A DNA stretch of 64,000 nucleotides, taken from Glycine soja. Its lineage: Eukaryota > Streptophyta > Magnoliopsida > Fabales > Fabaceae. Below the pieces are notes generated by a model. That model was not told where the DNA came from, searched no databases, and worked only from the letters and a program-made list of their open reading frames with translations. The DNA is taken from assembly GCF_004193775.1 (NCBI RefSeq), contig NC_041018.1:36806608-36870607 (forward strand), written 5' to 3'. The stretch's first letter is position 1. Every line of letters starts with the position of its first letter. The position numbers and the translations under genes are program-made. Positions 1-12,889 of this stretch are shown here, one piece after another.

Positions 1-1465
1 GTTTAATTTTTTTTTTAGCTCCTATTATATATATCAAGTTTTAATTTTTTGAAGTAAAATTCTACCACTATTAACTACTACTGATCCTATCATGTAATAA
101 CAAATCACTTTGTATATTTTTTTATTTTATGGTTAACAACAACTAAATAACAATAGAGACTTATGCTATATATAAAGTTACATATAATGGGGCATATTTT
201 AATTTTTTTTTCTAAAGTAAAAAAGTAAATATATTATAGACATTAAAAATATATTTAAGTCAATTATATAATATAATTCAATAGTTGAATTCATAAAATT
301 TATGATTTATAAAAAAGACTAGTTTAATTACCAAATTTAACACCTAATATTAATTATATGTGTAATTATTCTACCAAATTTAATAGTATGCGTGTGAATC
401 ATCTGATATTATCACATTTTTATATGTTATCTATGAATAAATATTTAACTATATTTTAAATAACATATTATTTGTCAAAATAAAATAGTGCAATGAATTA
501 GATTTTTATTTGCATGAACTTTTATAAACTTGATTTATTTTATAATTAATAACTTTCAATTCAACGACGAGATTGATTAATTTCATATTATACAAAAAAA
601 GGTTGTTATTTGGTGTAACTATAAATTTGGACACTTGGTGTCAATTAATTATGTCTTATATATTTATATATATCTATATTTATAAATGTATGTGTCAATT
701 AATTATGTCTTATATATTTATATATATCTATATTTATAAATGTATGTTTTTATCTATCGATAATGTTTTTCTATATAAGTGATTAAGAAGAATAATTATT
801 AGAGAATTCTATAGTAACCATATAAAAATTTAAATGTTTGGACACTTTTTTTTTCCTTTACCAATAGTTGAATTAGTTTCTATTTAATAAGCTTTACCTA
901 TTTTCCTTCCTTTCTCTGGATGTATTTAAACTCATTCATCTATTGACCCAAAAATATTTGCACTAAAACCTTTCAATTTCTCTAAGTATCAAATGTTAAC
1001 TATTAGAACTAACTTATTAATGGTCAATATTAAAATACATATACTTTATATAAATTATATTAAATATTACACAACTCTTTTAAACGATGATGTGACACTT
1101 AATTTAAGTATTACTCTCGTTCTTACAAGATTATATCACTATTAATTTTCACATTTGAATCTCGAATATTATTCAAGGATAATATTGCGCTCCTGGCTTG
1201 CAACTCATGAAAGTCTTAATTTTTAATATTCTGATACTTGCAAAGTCAAGTCTATACTATGTTGTTTTGTTATATAGGTTCAATTAGTAGTGCGTGCTTG
1301 GTGCTTACTGTACTTGTTCTCAAATTTGGTGGCATAAATTAGGGGGCAAAACAAAAGATGTGTGTTAGGCTGTCACATCTTTGTCATATAATGAACTAAA
1401 ACACAAATTAATACACAGGAATCAACAGGAAAAACAACAACAACAACTGAGGCATATTAACTTAC
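1..1465. other. AT-rich non-coding DNA, probably BAHD intron 2
   Basis: No credible coding region is visible in this AT-rich stretch. Because the BAHD exon ending at 1466 stops at a consensus donor (AAG then GTAAGT on the minus strand), this DNA is probably part of the following intron. The missing last exon, with the family's DFGWG motif, was looked for on the minus strand and not found, so it should lie beyond position 1. The stretch includes a 54-bp tandem duplication at 639-746. Confidence 0.6.
639..746. repeat. 54-bp tandem duplication (two copies)
   Basis: Two adjacent 54-bp units, 639-692 and 693-746, are essentially identical and very AT-rich. The period is a multiple of three, which produces a duplicated 18-residue stretch in a spurious small frame. 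Confidence 0.85.
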
Positions 1466-2211
1466 CTTCCAAAGGTGAGCCGCAAGAACCTCAAAGGTTG
1501 AGAAAGGAAGTGAACCTCTTTGCATGGGAAAGTGTTTCCTTTTCAAGTCTTCAATCATATCACCTGAAAGATGATAGGTTTTAAGAACACACTTCTTTGG
1601 ATTAGAGGGTCCTCCAATTTGCATAGGGAAGCCATTTTGTCCACTAGCTGTTTGCATTATAAGTTGATATAAGTGATCTATTGCCATGGCCCTAACTTGT
1701 TTAACATTTGAACTTGAATCTGAAGGAAAATTTATAGTCCCTCTTGTGGCTTGAAGACTACCACTCAGAATTATCCCTCTCTCATGCACTGGTTTTGGAA
1801 GCTCATCATCAGATCTGCTTCTTCCTTTCACAATTTCAGAATTTGAGGCCCATGCATACAAGAAGTCATAGGTTGCTGGCCCGTCAAATAATGAGTGGCT
1901 TGTTCCAATACCAATTGAATACCCTCCACAACCAAATTTAGTAACCTGTATTTAACAAATAGTGTTTTTATTTTGGGGAAGTGTCTAATTAATCAATTTA
2001 ATATTTTTTCTAAGAACTTTCATGTGATAAGAGAAATACTCGTTATACACTCACTAAGTGTATGCACTAGCTAGTATAGAAAGAGAAGGGAGAGGAGTGA
2101 AAGATGTATCACGTGAGATGATATATGTGTTGTAATAAGATAAAATAGATAGAAAATGAGATAGAAAAAAAATAATATAAGTCTATTACTTAGTCAAAGG
2201 ATATGTTGAAT

Positions 2212-2308
<97 letters not shown>

Positions 2309-3485
2309 TGAATACAACATATTTTTTTATTTAGAGTTAAAAATTAATTTACTAGACGACTAAGTCTTATTTAAGAAATTAACTTCTTTTAATAAATAAT
2401 TTTTCATACACATACACATAAATATGAAGATGAAACCCTATGATAATTAAATATCATTGTTGATCATGTGATAAATACTACTTAAGTTGTGAGGTGTGAT
2501 TTGGCTGCATATTTAAGATACTTAGGGCACAGAAGGAAGAGGGTTTATGTTTCTTCTTTCTTGTATCTCTATACATCTCAGAACCTGGAATTTCTAAAAA
2601 ATGATAAGAAAAATAAGAATTAACAAATATTAAGCAAATAAATTATAGAAACAAGAAGATATTACGGCTCCGTTTATTGTCCAGTGTGAAGGGAACATGT
2701 CCCATGTTTTTATACAACTACAAGGACAAACCCTAGCTTCTGCCATACTTATATAATGAAAAACAAATCCCAACATTTCTTTATAACTAATTCTGGGGAG
2801 AAGAGCAATTTTCAGGGACCCAATGGAGGGATTTACAAATTAGAAAATCAAGAAATTAATCAATTAGGTAACACACGGATGGCAAAAAAAATATAAAACC
2901 CTAAACAAACCAGGTTAATTTTCTTTTGTATGACGTATTTTACATTTACATATGTAACTTCTATATATTCTACTATTTAATTGCTTCAATATTATATTCT
3001 ACACAGATTATATATATGTTTCTCACCTGAGCAACAATCAAAGGCATGTTTGAGAAATTCTTATCAAAATCTGGCTTATAAACCAGCTTCTCAAAGAATT
3101 CATTGTACTCAGAGAGGTTTCCAAGTTGTGATATTTTAACACAGGTTTCAGCCTCTGCCAGAACTGCACCCTGGTTGTTGCACCACAAATTGAGCTTGCC
3201 ATCACTTTGATTTGTCCCAAGCCTACCTGCACTAGGATACCACAGAGTCAAGGTCTCTTCCAAGCCAGATTTCAAGTTGGAGAACACTGAATTGAGGGAC
3301 AAGTCCTTCAGAGTTTGGTGAGGAAGGTTATTGTAAAAGAACACCAAGTGCATGAGATTTGGACACTGTCTATCCAAATTTGAAAGGGTCAAAACCCTCT
3401 GAGGTTGCACAAGCTTTGGATGCACAGACACAATCCTTGAAATGGAAACAATGTTTCTTGGATCATTATCATGTGGTGCAGCCAT
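1466..3485 (-). CDS. BAHD acyltransferase (HXXXD family), first two exons, cut by window edge
   Basis: BAHD enzymes transfer acyl groups from acyl-CoA to alcohols or amines in plant specialised metabolism, normally in the cytosol. Exon 1 is 3485-3027 (153 codons) and ends in CAG before a GTGAGA donor. Exon 2 is 1945-1466 (160 codons), opening after a TACAG acceptor and closing before GTAAGT; both junctions are phase 0. The catalytic motif HSLFDG (the family HXXXD) falls near residues 170-175. Other family-like stretches are YPSAGRL in exon 1 and LAAHLWK near the end of exon 2. The start chosen (MAAPHDN) follows the plausible TATA box; a longer upstream frame has no family similarity. Usual family length is about 430-460 residues, so roughly 130 residues with the DFGWG motif are missing and presumably off the left edge. 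The substrate cannot be told from this part. Confidence 0.88.
2214..2304. repeat. (TA)n microsatellite in BAHD intron 1
   Basis: Two long TA dinucleotide runs are separated by a short TCTTTT interruption. They lie within the 1.08-kb intron (1946-3026) between the two BAHD exons and are likely to vary in length between accessions. Confidence 0.95.
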
Positions 3486-3597
3486 GATTAAATGAACAAA
3501 AAAATATTGGATAATACTATTGCTGAAAATTTCTGTGCAAAACACTATTTGGTTTATTTGTGATAAGTGGTGAGATACATAGAAAGCAAAGGATTAC

Positions 3598-3604
3598 ATT
3601 TATA
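3598..3604 (-). promoter_or_regulatory. Putative TATA box of the BAHD gene
   Basis: TATAAAT on the minus strand lies 113 bp upstream of the chosen BAHD start codon, a normal distance for a plant core promoter plus 5' UTR. No transcript evidence is available. Confidence 0.5.
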
Positions 3605-3605
3605 G

Positions 3606-6515
3606 AGGGAGATGTAGAAGAGATAATTAGCTAGCTAGATTCTTATAGAGAACTAATTAATATAGTTTTCTAGGTAAGCATGTTGAAGGTGGTTTTATAT
3701 TTTATACATTATGGACTAATGAGAATAATGTTGATGCTAATTTAGTGATATTGAGGCATATCTTCTTTCTCATTACTTGAATATTTTGCATGGTACTGTA
3801 GTGTTGTGTACAAAAGGAAGAATTGTGGTATGTGTAGCCGACTTTGTGATCTGGCTCCCACTGTAGATTGAAAGTGACCTACTACCTGTCTCTCTATGAT
3901 GCTAAGTTCAAGTTGATTATCTTTTGTGTGGGACCTTAATATGCTCTCTAACATAATAAGCACTGGTTACGTTTTTGGTTGCATTTTATGCTTTTCTGTT
4001 GTCATAAAAGTAGAGTGTATATTAAAGTCTTACTGATAAACGGCTACCTGAAAAGGAAAATGAAGGCCACATATTTCGAATTTCATCAGATGAAAGATGA
4101 ATGTACTTTAAGAAGAGTTTCCCATTCATGTGATTCATGAGTATGAAGATCATACACAATACACTAGGCTTCTTAGGCATATGGAATAACTTCAATAGAA
4201 TTTATTCAAGGAACTAAGTTTGCCTTGGTTGGTTAAGCAGTATGTGCGCATAAGTTGTTGTTGTGAACTTTTTTATACTTGAGTTCAAGATACATATAAA
4301 AAAAACATAATTTATTTAAGATTTTTTTATTATATAAACACTTAATTTGAAAATGGCAAATGTTTAATTAGGTCTTTGATAATAATTAACTTATAACTTT
4401 CTTATACTTTCCTTTTAACTTCATTTAATAAAATTTATTAAAATAAAAAGTAATATATCTTTATTTTCCATTCGCTGTCTTAAACATAATGCTTATGAAA
4501 AAGTTCTCTTGTGATAAGATGATATTTAACATTAGAAGTAAAAAAAAATTAATGAATATAGGAATCACAATGAGTTAAGTTTACTATGTATTTAAGTTGA
4601 ATTTAACTTGTGCATCTTAATTATTTCAGAATTCCTTTATTTAACTACCCTCTATAGGTACATATAAACTTATCACCATTTTTTGTCTAAGAGAACAAAT
4701 GCTTCTCCCAATCAAAGAACTCTCATAATTGTCAAAAGTTTGTTCAAACTGATCAGCCTGAATTATTTAAAGAAATGCGCCCCATAAACTAAAATTGTCA
4801 TCTCATGAAAAGAAATATTCCTAACACAATGCATGCACAAAATATATACTTGTTCTATAATAACCACAAAAATTTGCTGTACGTGAAATAAAAGTGGCTA
4901 TTTTTCTTAATGCCCACATTACTTAAACGCTTTAGTTAGTTCCTTGCAAGATGACTAAGTCCTATAATATGTACACAAACATGGATAAATCTAGCAGAAA
5001 ACAATGACAATAAAGGCATTAAAGTAGTAGATAACTAAGTTTCATGACAAAATTTGATTCTTTATCCGTTTATATGAAAGGATTTCGTTTAAAGAAGTAA
5101 AATTTATTTTGATAATTTTAAGTCTCAAAAAATTAATCTCACAACTTGTGACTATAAGAATAAACAATAATAACAGTCTTATCATATTAGGTGTGTGAAG
5201 TTTGTTATATGGATCCCTACTATGAGAATACTTAGCTTTGAAAAAAAAAAAAAAAAAAAAAGGCATTAAAGGAAAAGGGAACTATACTTTCTTTTATGTT
5301 TTTCTTTGGAGGTGAAAAGAGGTGCTGAGTCCAAAGAAAGCAAAGGGGTGTGTGGGGTTGAAGCTAGCCGTGTTGGAAAATAAAACAAGTTGGCGTGTCT
5401 GAGATAGAGAGGGGTTAGGGTGTGGTGAGTAGGGAAGCTGCTGTTAGTAGGCAAAGCATGCGTGCATTTCAAGCCCAGGCCTTGTCTTCTTGTCCCTCAC
5501 TTTACCCACATTTCCCTCATTTCCAGGTTCTTATAGCTTTACACTTTCTTTTCTTAATTTCTTTCCCTCATCTCATTCTCTATCATCCACCCTTTCCCTC
5601 ACTTTCTGTGTTATTTGTTTAGTCTAAAACCCCAACCCTTCTTTTGGCACTGCTTGAAATAATGTATATAATATTGACATTATTGAGGCTCGAGGGTATG
5701 TATGTATAATCCTTTATTTTGTAATTTGTATAGTACGTTGCTTGGAGCATATGTGTAAATTCGCAATTCATATTCACAATTAACATGCATTTAAAGTACA
5801 AGGAAGTTATGCTAGCTAGGTATACCATGCAATCCATGCATGAGGTAATTCCAATTTTATCTTTTTGTCATATATGGAAAGAATTTGGCAAAGATAAAAG
5901 TTAAAGGTTTAAATATTTTTTTTTCATTTTTATATGAATAATATTATATTTCGATGGTTTTAATCCTTGTAATTTTTTTTTTTGTTTAGGAAGTATGTAC
6001 TATCCAATCCTTTCATTTTTTTCATCTACACAGTAAAATTCCGAGTTACGTAAGCATTTGTGTAAGCAAAAATTGACAAAAAAAAAATGAAGTATTTAGA
6101 TACAATTTTACAAAAGAAATTTTTTAGCGGAATTAAATGTTAAATCTAGAATTTTTTTTATTGGTCAGAGCTCATTAGATATCGTTTATGATACAATACA
6201 TAATTATAGCTTATCCAAAAATCTCTTACACATCACAAAAAATCAAAGATGAATGTCAAATCTAGTATATTTACATATATTAAAAAGATATTTATACAGA
6301 AAAAACAATTTAATTGCCACCGGAACTACAAAATGGAGTCATCATGTCACATACTCACATGCACTCTGAAGTAATCATACATCATACCTTGACCACATTT
6401 TTGAATCCTCCAAGTCCAAAAACCGTCGAATTAAAGCGTACGGTCTTGATGCCTAAACCCACTACATATAATATCTTTAATTATATTAGTGATTCTCATC
6501 ATGCATTATAATATC
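3606..6515. other. Intergenic DNA, no gene recognised
   Basis: AT-rich sequence upstream of the BAHD gene. Short open frames here have no family similarity. A pyrimidine-rich stretch at about 5480-5610 and a run of about 21 A at 5238-5260 are low-complexity features. Confidence 0.6.
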
Positions 6516-6523
6516 GATCCCAA

Positions 6524-7119
6524 TCAAGATTATCAAATTTTTGAATTAACTCACTAATTTTTACGAGTTTATAAATTCACTTATCTTTAACGAGTTGAAT
6601 CTTGAGTAAACTCTTTTTTTAGTAGATTTTGGACAAATTTTATAATCTCTAAGTAAACTCGGTAAACTCTCGATCGAGTTTACTATTGAGTCAACGAGTT
6701 AGCAAATTAAAAAAATTAAACTAAAATGTAAGTCATTTTTTATTATTTTCTTTTTGTATAACATTTAATATACCTTCATTTAGTGTATTATTCTCAAATA
6801 CAAATTCTCACCTTTAATAATATCAAACATTTATTCTGTAATAACAGCAAATCCTCGATGAGAATCATCTACCACTACTATAACCTCTGCAAGTTATTAT
6901 CTAGTAGTGGTGTATTATTATTAGACTTGGTTAATTAAATATTATGAACTTTATGGTTTACTATTTTACTTTGTTGAAATATTTAATTATTATATTATTT
7001 ATAGATATTTTATTATTATTTTTATATGAAATAGACTCTTACGAGTCTACGAGTTGAGTCATGAGTCGAGTTTATGAAACTCTTACGAGTTTAAGTAAAC
7101 TCTGGAATTTGATAACCTT
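6524..7119. mobile_element. hAT-like MITE, copy A (596 bp)
   Basis: Both ends carry the inverted motif GRTTATCAAA. The element is flanked by a perfect 8-bp direct repeat GATCCCAA (6516-6523 and 7120-7127), the duplication length of hAT transposons. It has no coding capacity. A second copy, in the opposite orientation, lies at 16043-16641. The subterminal regions are rich in ACTCG/CGAGT-type motifs, as is common for transposase-binding sites in hAT elements. Confidence 0.8.
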
Positions 7120-7127
7120 GATCCCAA

Positions 7128-8680
7128 CTGTTTCACGAAGATGCCAAGCTAGAGGAGTAAGTTTTCATTCTTGCGTTAAGTTTAAATTACCATGATTCTT
7201 AAATCTTAATTAATCAAACTTATGCTCTAATTGAATGCTAAGAATTTATCCTGTATATACTTTTGCAATCCATGCGCGTCTAAGATACATATCATGCCAG
7301 CCAATGTGTACATTAATATTACTTGTTACATATATATGCATGTATCATAATATGGCATATATACGACTACCGTATATTAAACAAGCATTTATATTAGCTA
7401 GTTATGCAAAAACTTACATTATTTGTGCAACTCTATATATCTACTTTATGCGTGGATGTGAAGGATTGTCACGCATGAGCATATAAGGTGGTAACCGGTA
7501 ACATTCAACGGTTCTAGATATATCATTAAAATCAAAGTAACAAAGGGATATATGCGATTAGATATCTTCTTGTTTAAAGTGAAAGGCATTCCATTCAATG
7601 ACCACATGCATATCGATCTCATGTCAGCTCTTTGTTAATCAGTAGTATTATTTTTTTGTCCCTTTGAACTTTCAAATTAAGAAGCAAAAAAAGAGACCTC
7701 AATTTTGTTATTAATACTGTATTATATTTCATGTTCTTGCAGGTTCAATTAATTGGATCATATATATGTACAACCAAAGGTTCAATATATTTCACATTAG
7801 TTAGGGTTTGATTTGCAGACAAAATGGAGAACAAAAACGAAATGATACAAAAAAAAATGATCAGTTGGGTATTTGGCTGAAAAAAAAATGATCAGTTGGG
7901 TATTTGGCTGAAAAAAAATAATTTAAATGCACCATTCACAAATGTTTTGGGATTACTCCTACAACTCATTATTAATATCTACCGTAAGAAACTTACAAAT
8001 TTATAATCCATAAGATTTGTATGAATCGTCAATTTGTACGAATCATACAGATTTGACAATTCATATAAACCTTACGGATTGTCTATTCGCATGATTTATA
8101 TAGATTGTTAATTTTTATAAATTATACGAATTTTCAATTCATATATCTTAACAAATTTTTTTTAAAAATAAAATAAAATTTATTTTTAATGTTTTTTTAT
8201 AAATTTAGTTATATTTTTTAATATATTTGTATAAAGAATATTACATTAAATAGTTTATTCAGGTGTATAAAATATGAAAATTTAAATATAAATTTTGATA
8301 TATATGCTTATCAATTTCAATGTAATATATTAGTATATGCAGTAAAAAAATAATAAATTTTTGTGATAGTATATGTTAAAGAACATATTTATTGATATAT
8401 CTACATACTTATCTACCGTAGAAGATTTTAAAATAAATTTCAACATGGTAGTTTTCTTAAAATAAATAGATTTATTTATAAATAATTAGAATTAATTATA
8501 AGTGATAATAATTCATATATTTTATTAAGAGATAAATTATTGTTATATGTATACAGAGGTATGAATTATTATATGTCAATCCATATATGCTATATGTATG
8601 AAATTTCATTAGTTGTCGTTAGTTTGTCATTGAATTTTTTTAATGTTTTGTTAAGAGCGACAAAGATTAGTGGATATACG
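7128..8680. other. Intergenic DNA with short repeats, no gene recognised
   Basis: A unit of about 31 bp containing TGATCAGTTGGGTATTTGG is present twice in tandem at about 7850-7912. At 7985-8150 there are several imperfect, alternately inverted copies of a motif resembling AATCATACGAATTGACAAT, a patchwork typical of decayed MITEs. No coding region is seen. Confidence 0.5.
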
Positions 8681-8682
8681 AG

Positions 8683-9595
8683 AGCATAATGTTTGAAGAA
8701 ATTAATATGAATGAAGACAATGGAGAGGAACCTAGTGTGTTTGAAAATATTGATTATTCTGATACCTTCAATAATTCTCAAGTATTGATATGATTTTATA
8801 TTTTTTCAAAGTAAGCAAATGAATGTCCCAAGACTAAGCATATATTATTCATTTTGTAGTTGTTTGCTACCAGTGAGGATGTATTGCAATGGGTTCTTAA
8901 TGTTGCGTATGATATTGGTTTTGTGACTGTGATAATGAGGTCAGATACAAATACTGGAAAGAGAGAAATGACCTTATTTGTTTTAATTGGTTGTGAGAGG
9001 AGTTGAAAATATGGATCATAGAAGAAAGATTTAGTACGAATAGTGACTAATAGTAGAAAATGTGGGTGTCCCTTTAAGCTGTGAGTGAAACCAGTGTTGG
9101 GAGGTGAAGGGTGGATGGTGAAGTTAATATATGAGACTCATAATCATGTATTGACTAAGTCATTCGTTGGACATCCATGTGTTGGTCGACTGATTGAGGA
9201 TGAAAAAATTATTATTGGTGATATGACAAAGTCAATGGTCACACCAAATAATATCCTGCTCACTTTGAAGGAGCAGAATGTCAACATTTGTACAACATTT
9301 GAAGCAAGTAGACAATGCAAGATATGCATAATGGTCTTCTATAAGAGGTAGTAATAATGAAATGCAACAACTAATGAAACTTCTTGAACACAATCAGTAT
9401 ATTTATTGACATAGTTTGAAGGATGAACATGTTGTACTTGATATATTTTGGAATGTTTTATCCAATGCCTTTGAGGGGTAAGATTGTATTAGACACCTAC
9501 AGGAATGACATTTTCAATTGCATTTATCTATTTGGAGGGAGAACATATAAACAATGTTGTCTGGGCTCTTGAACAATTTTGAGGTATTTTGTTGA
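8683..9595 (+). pseudogene. Decayed MULE (Mutator-like) transposase, N-terminal part
   Basis: Pieces in several frames match the N-terminal part of plant MULE/FAR1-type transposases: an acidic leader, then a segment starting TSEDVLQWV, then a zinc-binding-like KCGCPFKL, then GGEGWMVKL and a HNHVL stretch, then LKDEHVVLDIFW. Stops interrupt at about 9003 and 9085 and frameshifts follow after 9351, so no protein can be made. A possible old intron separates the leader from the DNA-binding part at about 8780-8865. The transposase core is lost, since LTR sequence begins at about 9600. Confidence 0.7.
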
Positions 9596-9603
9596 GATAT
9601 GAT

Positions 9604-10033
9604 ACAATCCCTCAAGTTATTGGCAATCGATTATACATAAGCTGTAATCGAATACAGGCTTTAAAATTTAAATTCAAATTTCTAAAGGATGTTACAAAAC
9701 GTTTAAAACTTTTGGTAATCGATTACAAGCCTTGTGTAATCGATTATAGGCTTTAAAATTTAAATTCAAATTTTGTAAGAGCATTTCTGAAATTATTTTG
9801 GCCACTGCTAATCGATTATAGCACCAGAGAGTAAATATCATATTTATGAAATCTCAAAAAACTTTTGGAAAATATCCTTTGGCCAAACCTGTGCATCATC
9901 AATTAAGAAACTCTTATTTAGATTTTAGGAACTAAGTTCATCAATTATCCTGAATTTCTGGATTCTTGACTTGGATCAAACATGAGAAGTGCTTATCTTT
10001 GGCATCACCAAAACTTCATAAAACTTCATATCA
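9604..10033 (+). repeat. LTR fragment carrying TAATCGATTA palindromes
   Basis: This segment resembles the 3' half of the solo LTR at 17027-18118. It has the same order of TAATCGATTA-type palindromes, the same TTTAAAATTTAAATTC-like spacers, a GGCCAAACCT segment and a CTTTGGCATCA segment near the end. It is diverged and truncated on the left, where it abuts the MULE relic. It ends just where the gypsy 5' LTR seems to begin. Confidence 0.65.
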
Positions 10034-10684
10034 TGTTTGCTTTTACAGAAATAAATTTAATTGAATTTGCAGAAGCCTAATCCAATTAAATTTTAGAGGG
10101 GGAGGTGAGCATTTGCTTGCTACACCCTATTGCCACATCATATAGTCACACTTTGTGCATGTCCTTCATGCTTTACATACCTCATGACACCTAAGCACAC
10201 TTAGTGGAGAATGTTGGACTTGATCTTGAATTAGTGGGTTAAACCATAGCTAAAATTCACTAATCATAATTAGTGAAATTTTTGCTCCAAAATTTGGCTC
10301 CACAAATTCAAGTGAAAATTTGAATAGAAATTCAAATTTTCCTCTAATTTTGTGTGACTCTTAGGCTATAAATAGAGGTTATGTGTGTGCATTTTTTCAA
10401 CTTTGATCATTTGAGAATTACACTTCAAAGTTCAGACCTCATTTAAGGCATAAAATTTCATGCTTCTTTTCTCCTTCTCCCTCCACTCATCTTCTCTTAC
10501 CTTCAAGCTCTTATATATGACTTCCTATGGTGGTGAGCTTGTTATTGACTCATCTTCTGTTTGAAGTGGCATCTCCAATCACCTTTCCTCTTTCTTCATT
10601 CTGCTGTCATTGATCTTAAAGAAGCAAATGACTCCATTGATGAAGAAGATCCAAGGCCTACAAGCTCTACTTAGAGCTACATCA
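10034..10684 (+). repeat. 5' LTR of the gypsy element
   Basis: It matches 21973-22611 over its whole length with moderate divergence and is followed after two bases by a primer binding site. It contains a TATAAATA box at 10367-10374 and ends in CA. Confidence 0.82.
10367..10374 (+). promoter_or_regulatory. TATA box in the gypsy 5' LTR
   Basis: TATAAATA, also present at 22298-22305 in the 3' LTR, is the likely U3 promoter element of the retrotransposon. Confidence 0.6.
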
Positions 10685-10686
10685 TG

Positions 10687-10698
10687 TGGTATCAGAGT
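10687..10698 (+). other. Primer binding site (initiator Met tRNA type)
   Basis: TGGTATCAGAGT differs by one base from TGGTATCAGAGC, the usual plant retrotransposon site complementary to the 3' end of initiator methionine tRNA. It begins two bases after the LTR. Confidence 0.8.
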
Positions 10699-12889
10699 AT
10701 CTTCGTCTAGGTGATATTCTTTTGCTTCCTCTATCTTTTTGTTCGGTCAATTCAGTTTAATTCCTTTTTCTTCATCTTATTCTCCATGTATATCCTCCAT
10801 TATCTTGTGGTTTGGTTCTGTTTAGAGTATATTCAAAAAAATATACCGATTAAATCTTAGATCTACACTTGTTCTTGCATTTCTATTGTTCAAATTTTAT
10901 AGATCTACTCTTGAATCATGTTTTATTGTTGATTTTAGGTTCTATCATTTTTAAGTCATAATCTTCTTGTGCTAAACCTTCCGATCTAAATTTTCTTCCA
11001 AAATATTGATTATAAAAAAAACACAAAAACCTAAGTGTAAATCACTTAATCCATGTTGTCTTAGAGTCATGTTTAGTCATAATAATTATCACATTATGCT
11101 CTAAGTTTGTGTTGAATTTTGATTTTATTGATTGAATTATAGATACATTTGTTCATGTATTCTTGTCATTCTTAGCCTATCTTTTGAATTTTGAGTCTAA
11201 TTCATGCATGTTGTTTAGTTCATAACATGTTCTAAATCAATTCCTATAAGTAGTCTTGTTGTTGAACTTTTTTTTTTGTTTTCTAAGTTTCCTATATGAT
11301 GCCTATAAAGAAGTTGAGTTGTGGTGCTGAGTTGTGAGTAGATTTATGAATCAAAATAAGTTTTAAGCTCTCTTGAATTTTGTTATTCAATACAATTGAT
11401 CATAATCAAACACAAAGTTTAACTATCAAAGCCTTAAGCAACATAAACACTACTCTTGATTTCTAGGTTGAAATCGCTTGTGCTGGCAGCTTGAACATAT
11501 AAACTTGTAAATATTATTGGGAATTGGTCAATACGAATTTTGAGTTGAAAGTTTTATTGAATTTTCTAGACATTTATACCAAAATTATAAAAAAAGAACC
11601 AAGTGATTTGGATAAATGGAAAAAATAAGAAAAAGCATACACGTTGGCAGGAAAATTAGTGTCCAAAAAAAAAAGTGAAAGAGAAGTGTGCTTGTTGTTT
11701 GGATCAAATTTTTTTCTATAATTGGTGCCTATTTTATACCAATCTTAGTTATTAAATTTCAATTGAAAAGTAGTGTGAAAGAAAGTGCCAAAAATAGAGG
11801 TTTCTTTTTTTTTTTTAGTTTTTCTATTATACTCTAGAGCCATTCTAGGTTTCTCTTTGAGTCCTAGCTTGCTTTTATGTGCTTTCCATTGCCTTAATTA
11901 TTGAATAATCCTTGAAAATTTGTCTTGTTAAATCTCTATTGGTTTGTCTTTCATTTCTTTTTTGGTCTTTGGTTATTGCTTGTCTCTTTGTTTTCTTGTG
12001 TGTGAGTTGCCATATAGGAAATTGGAAAGGAGGATTGGTGTCATCCATTGAAGAATTTGAGTAAAGAAGCAAGGGGCCAACAACCTTAAGAGTCATTGGA
12101 CTAAGAAACACTCCAAATTTAGTGAAACACCAAAGAGAGAATAGCCACTAAAATTGAGGACTTTTTTTTTGTAATTTTGTAATTGGCAATTTGCTTTGCT
12201 TTCAAATTTTGTTACAAAAAGGCCTTTCATTGGAAGTAAGTTGGGAACCTCCAATAGGTCACCCTACTTACATTTGTGTGTAATAATTTTAGGCAATTTT
12301 CCCTTATGATAGTGAGTATTTTGTTGGGAACCTTAAATGAGGTCATCCAAACACTCTTAGAATCCACCTAATTTACATTTCTTGCACTTTAATTTCTTGC
12401 TTACTTTCATAGCTTATCTTCTTTACTAGTAATACCTAGTTTATCTTGTTATTGCATAATACATTCTTCTTTCTTATCATACTTATCTTGAGTTCTTTAA
12501 TTTGAACCCTAGATTTTACCTTTTGCAAACCTCCAACAAGAAAGAACCACAACTTAGGAACCAACATAAGTCATCATTCATCTGGTGTTAATGGTGAGGG
12601 TACTCGTCATAAAGACCTTCTATCTAGAATATTTGATGAGTTGAGTTCCCTCAAGTTATGGAAAGAAACACTAGAAAGAAAGGAAAAAAAAAATAAGTCA
12701 AGATGAGAGGGAACAAATAAGGGAAGAAGAAAAATACTAAAAGAGATAAAAAAAAAAAAACATATCTCTTATAGAGTCATGACTCTTGCAAGAGTCTAAG
12801 TGAAGAACTTAATGACTATTATAGAGGAAATCATAGGTCACATCCTAGACCTAATTCTGATAGGGGAAAAAAAGGAAAGAAAGCCTCAA
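10699..12889. other. Gypsy leader region without an intact frame
   Basis: About 2 kb between the PBS and the recognisable gag. It is AT-rich with no clear coding block; the gag N-terminus probably starts near 12600. Confidence 0.5.

Noticed and set aside
573..782. Small open frame with an internal 18-residue repeat
   Set aside because: The repeat is the translation of a 54-bp AT-rich tandem duplication; no family similarity, codon bias or promoter supports a gene.
5266..5622. Possible small gene in a pyrimidine-rich region upstream of the BAHD gene
   Set aside because: Composition explains the open frames; no conserved motif or splice structure is seen.
9085..9351. 88-codon open frame as an independent gene
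   Set aside because: It is an internal piece of the MULE transposase relic; the frame is entered after a stop and leaves by frameshift.
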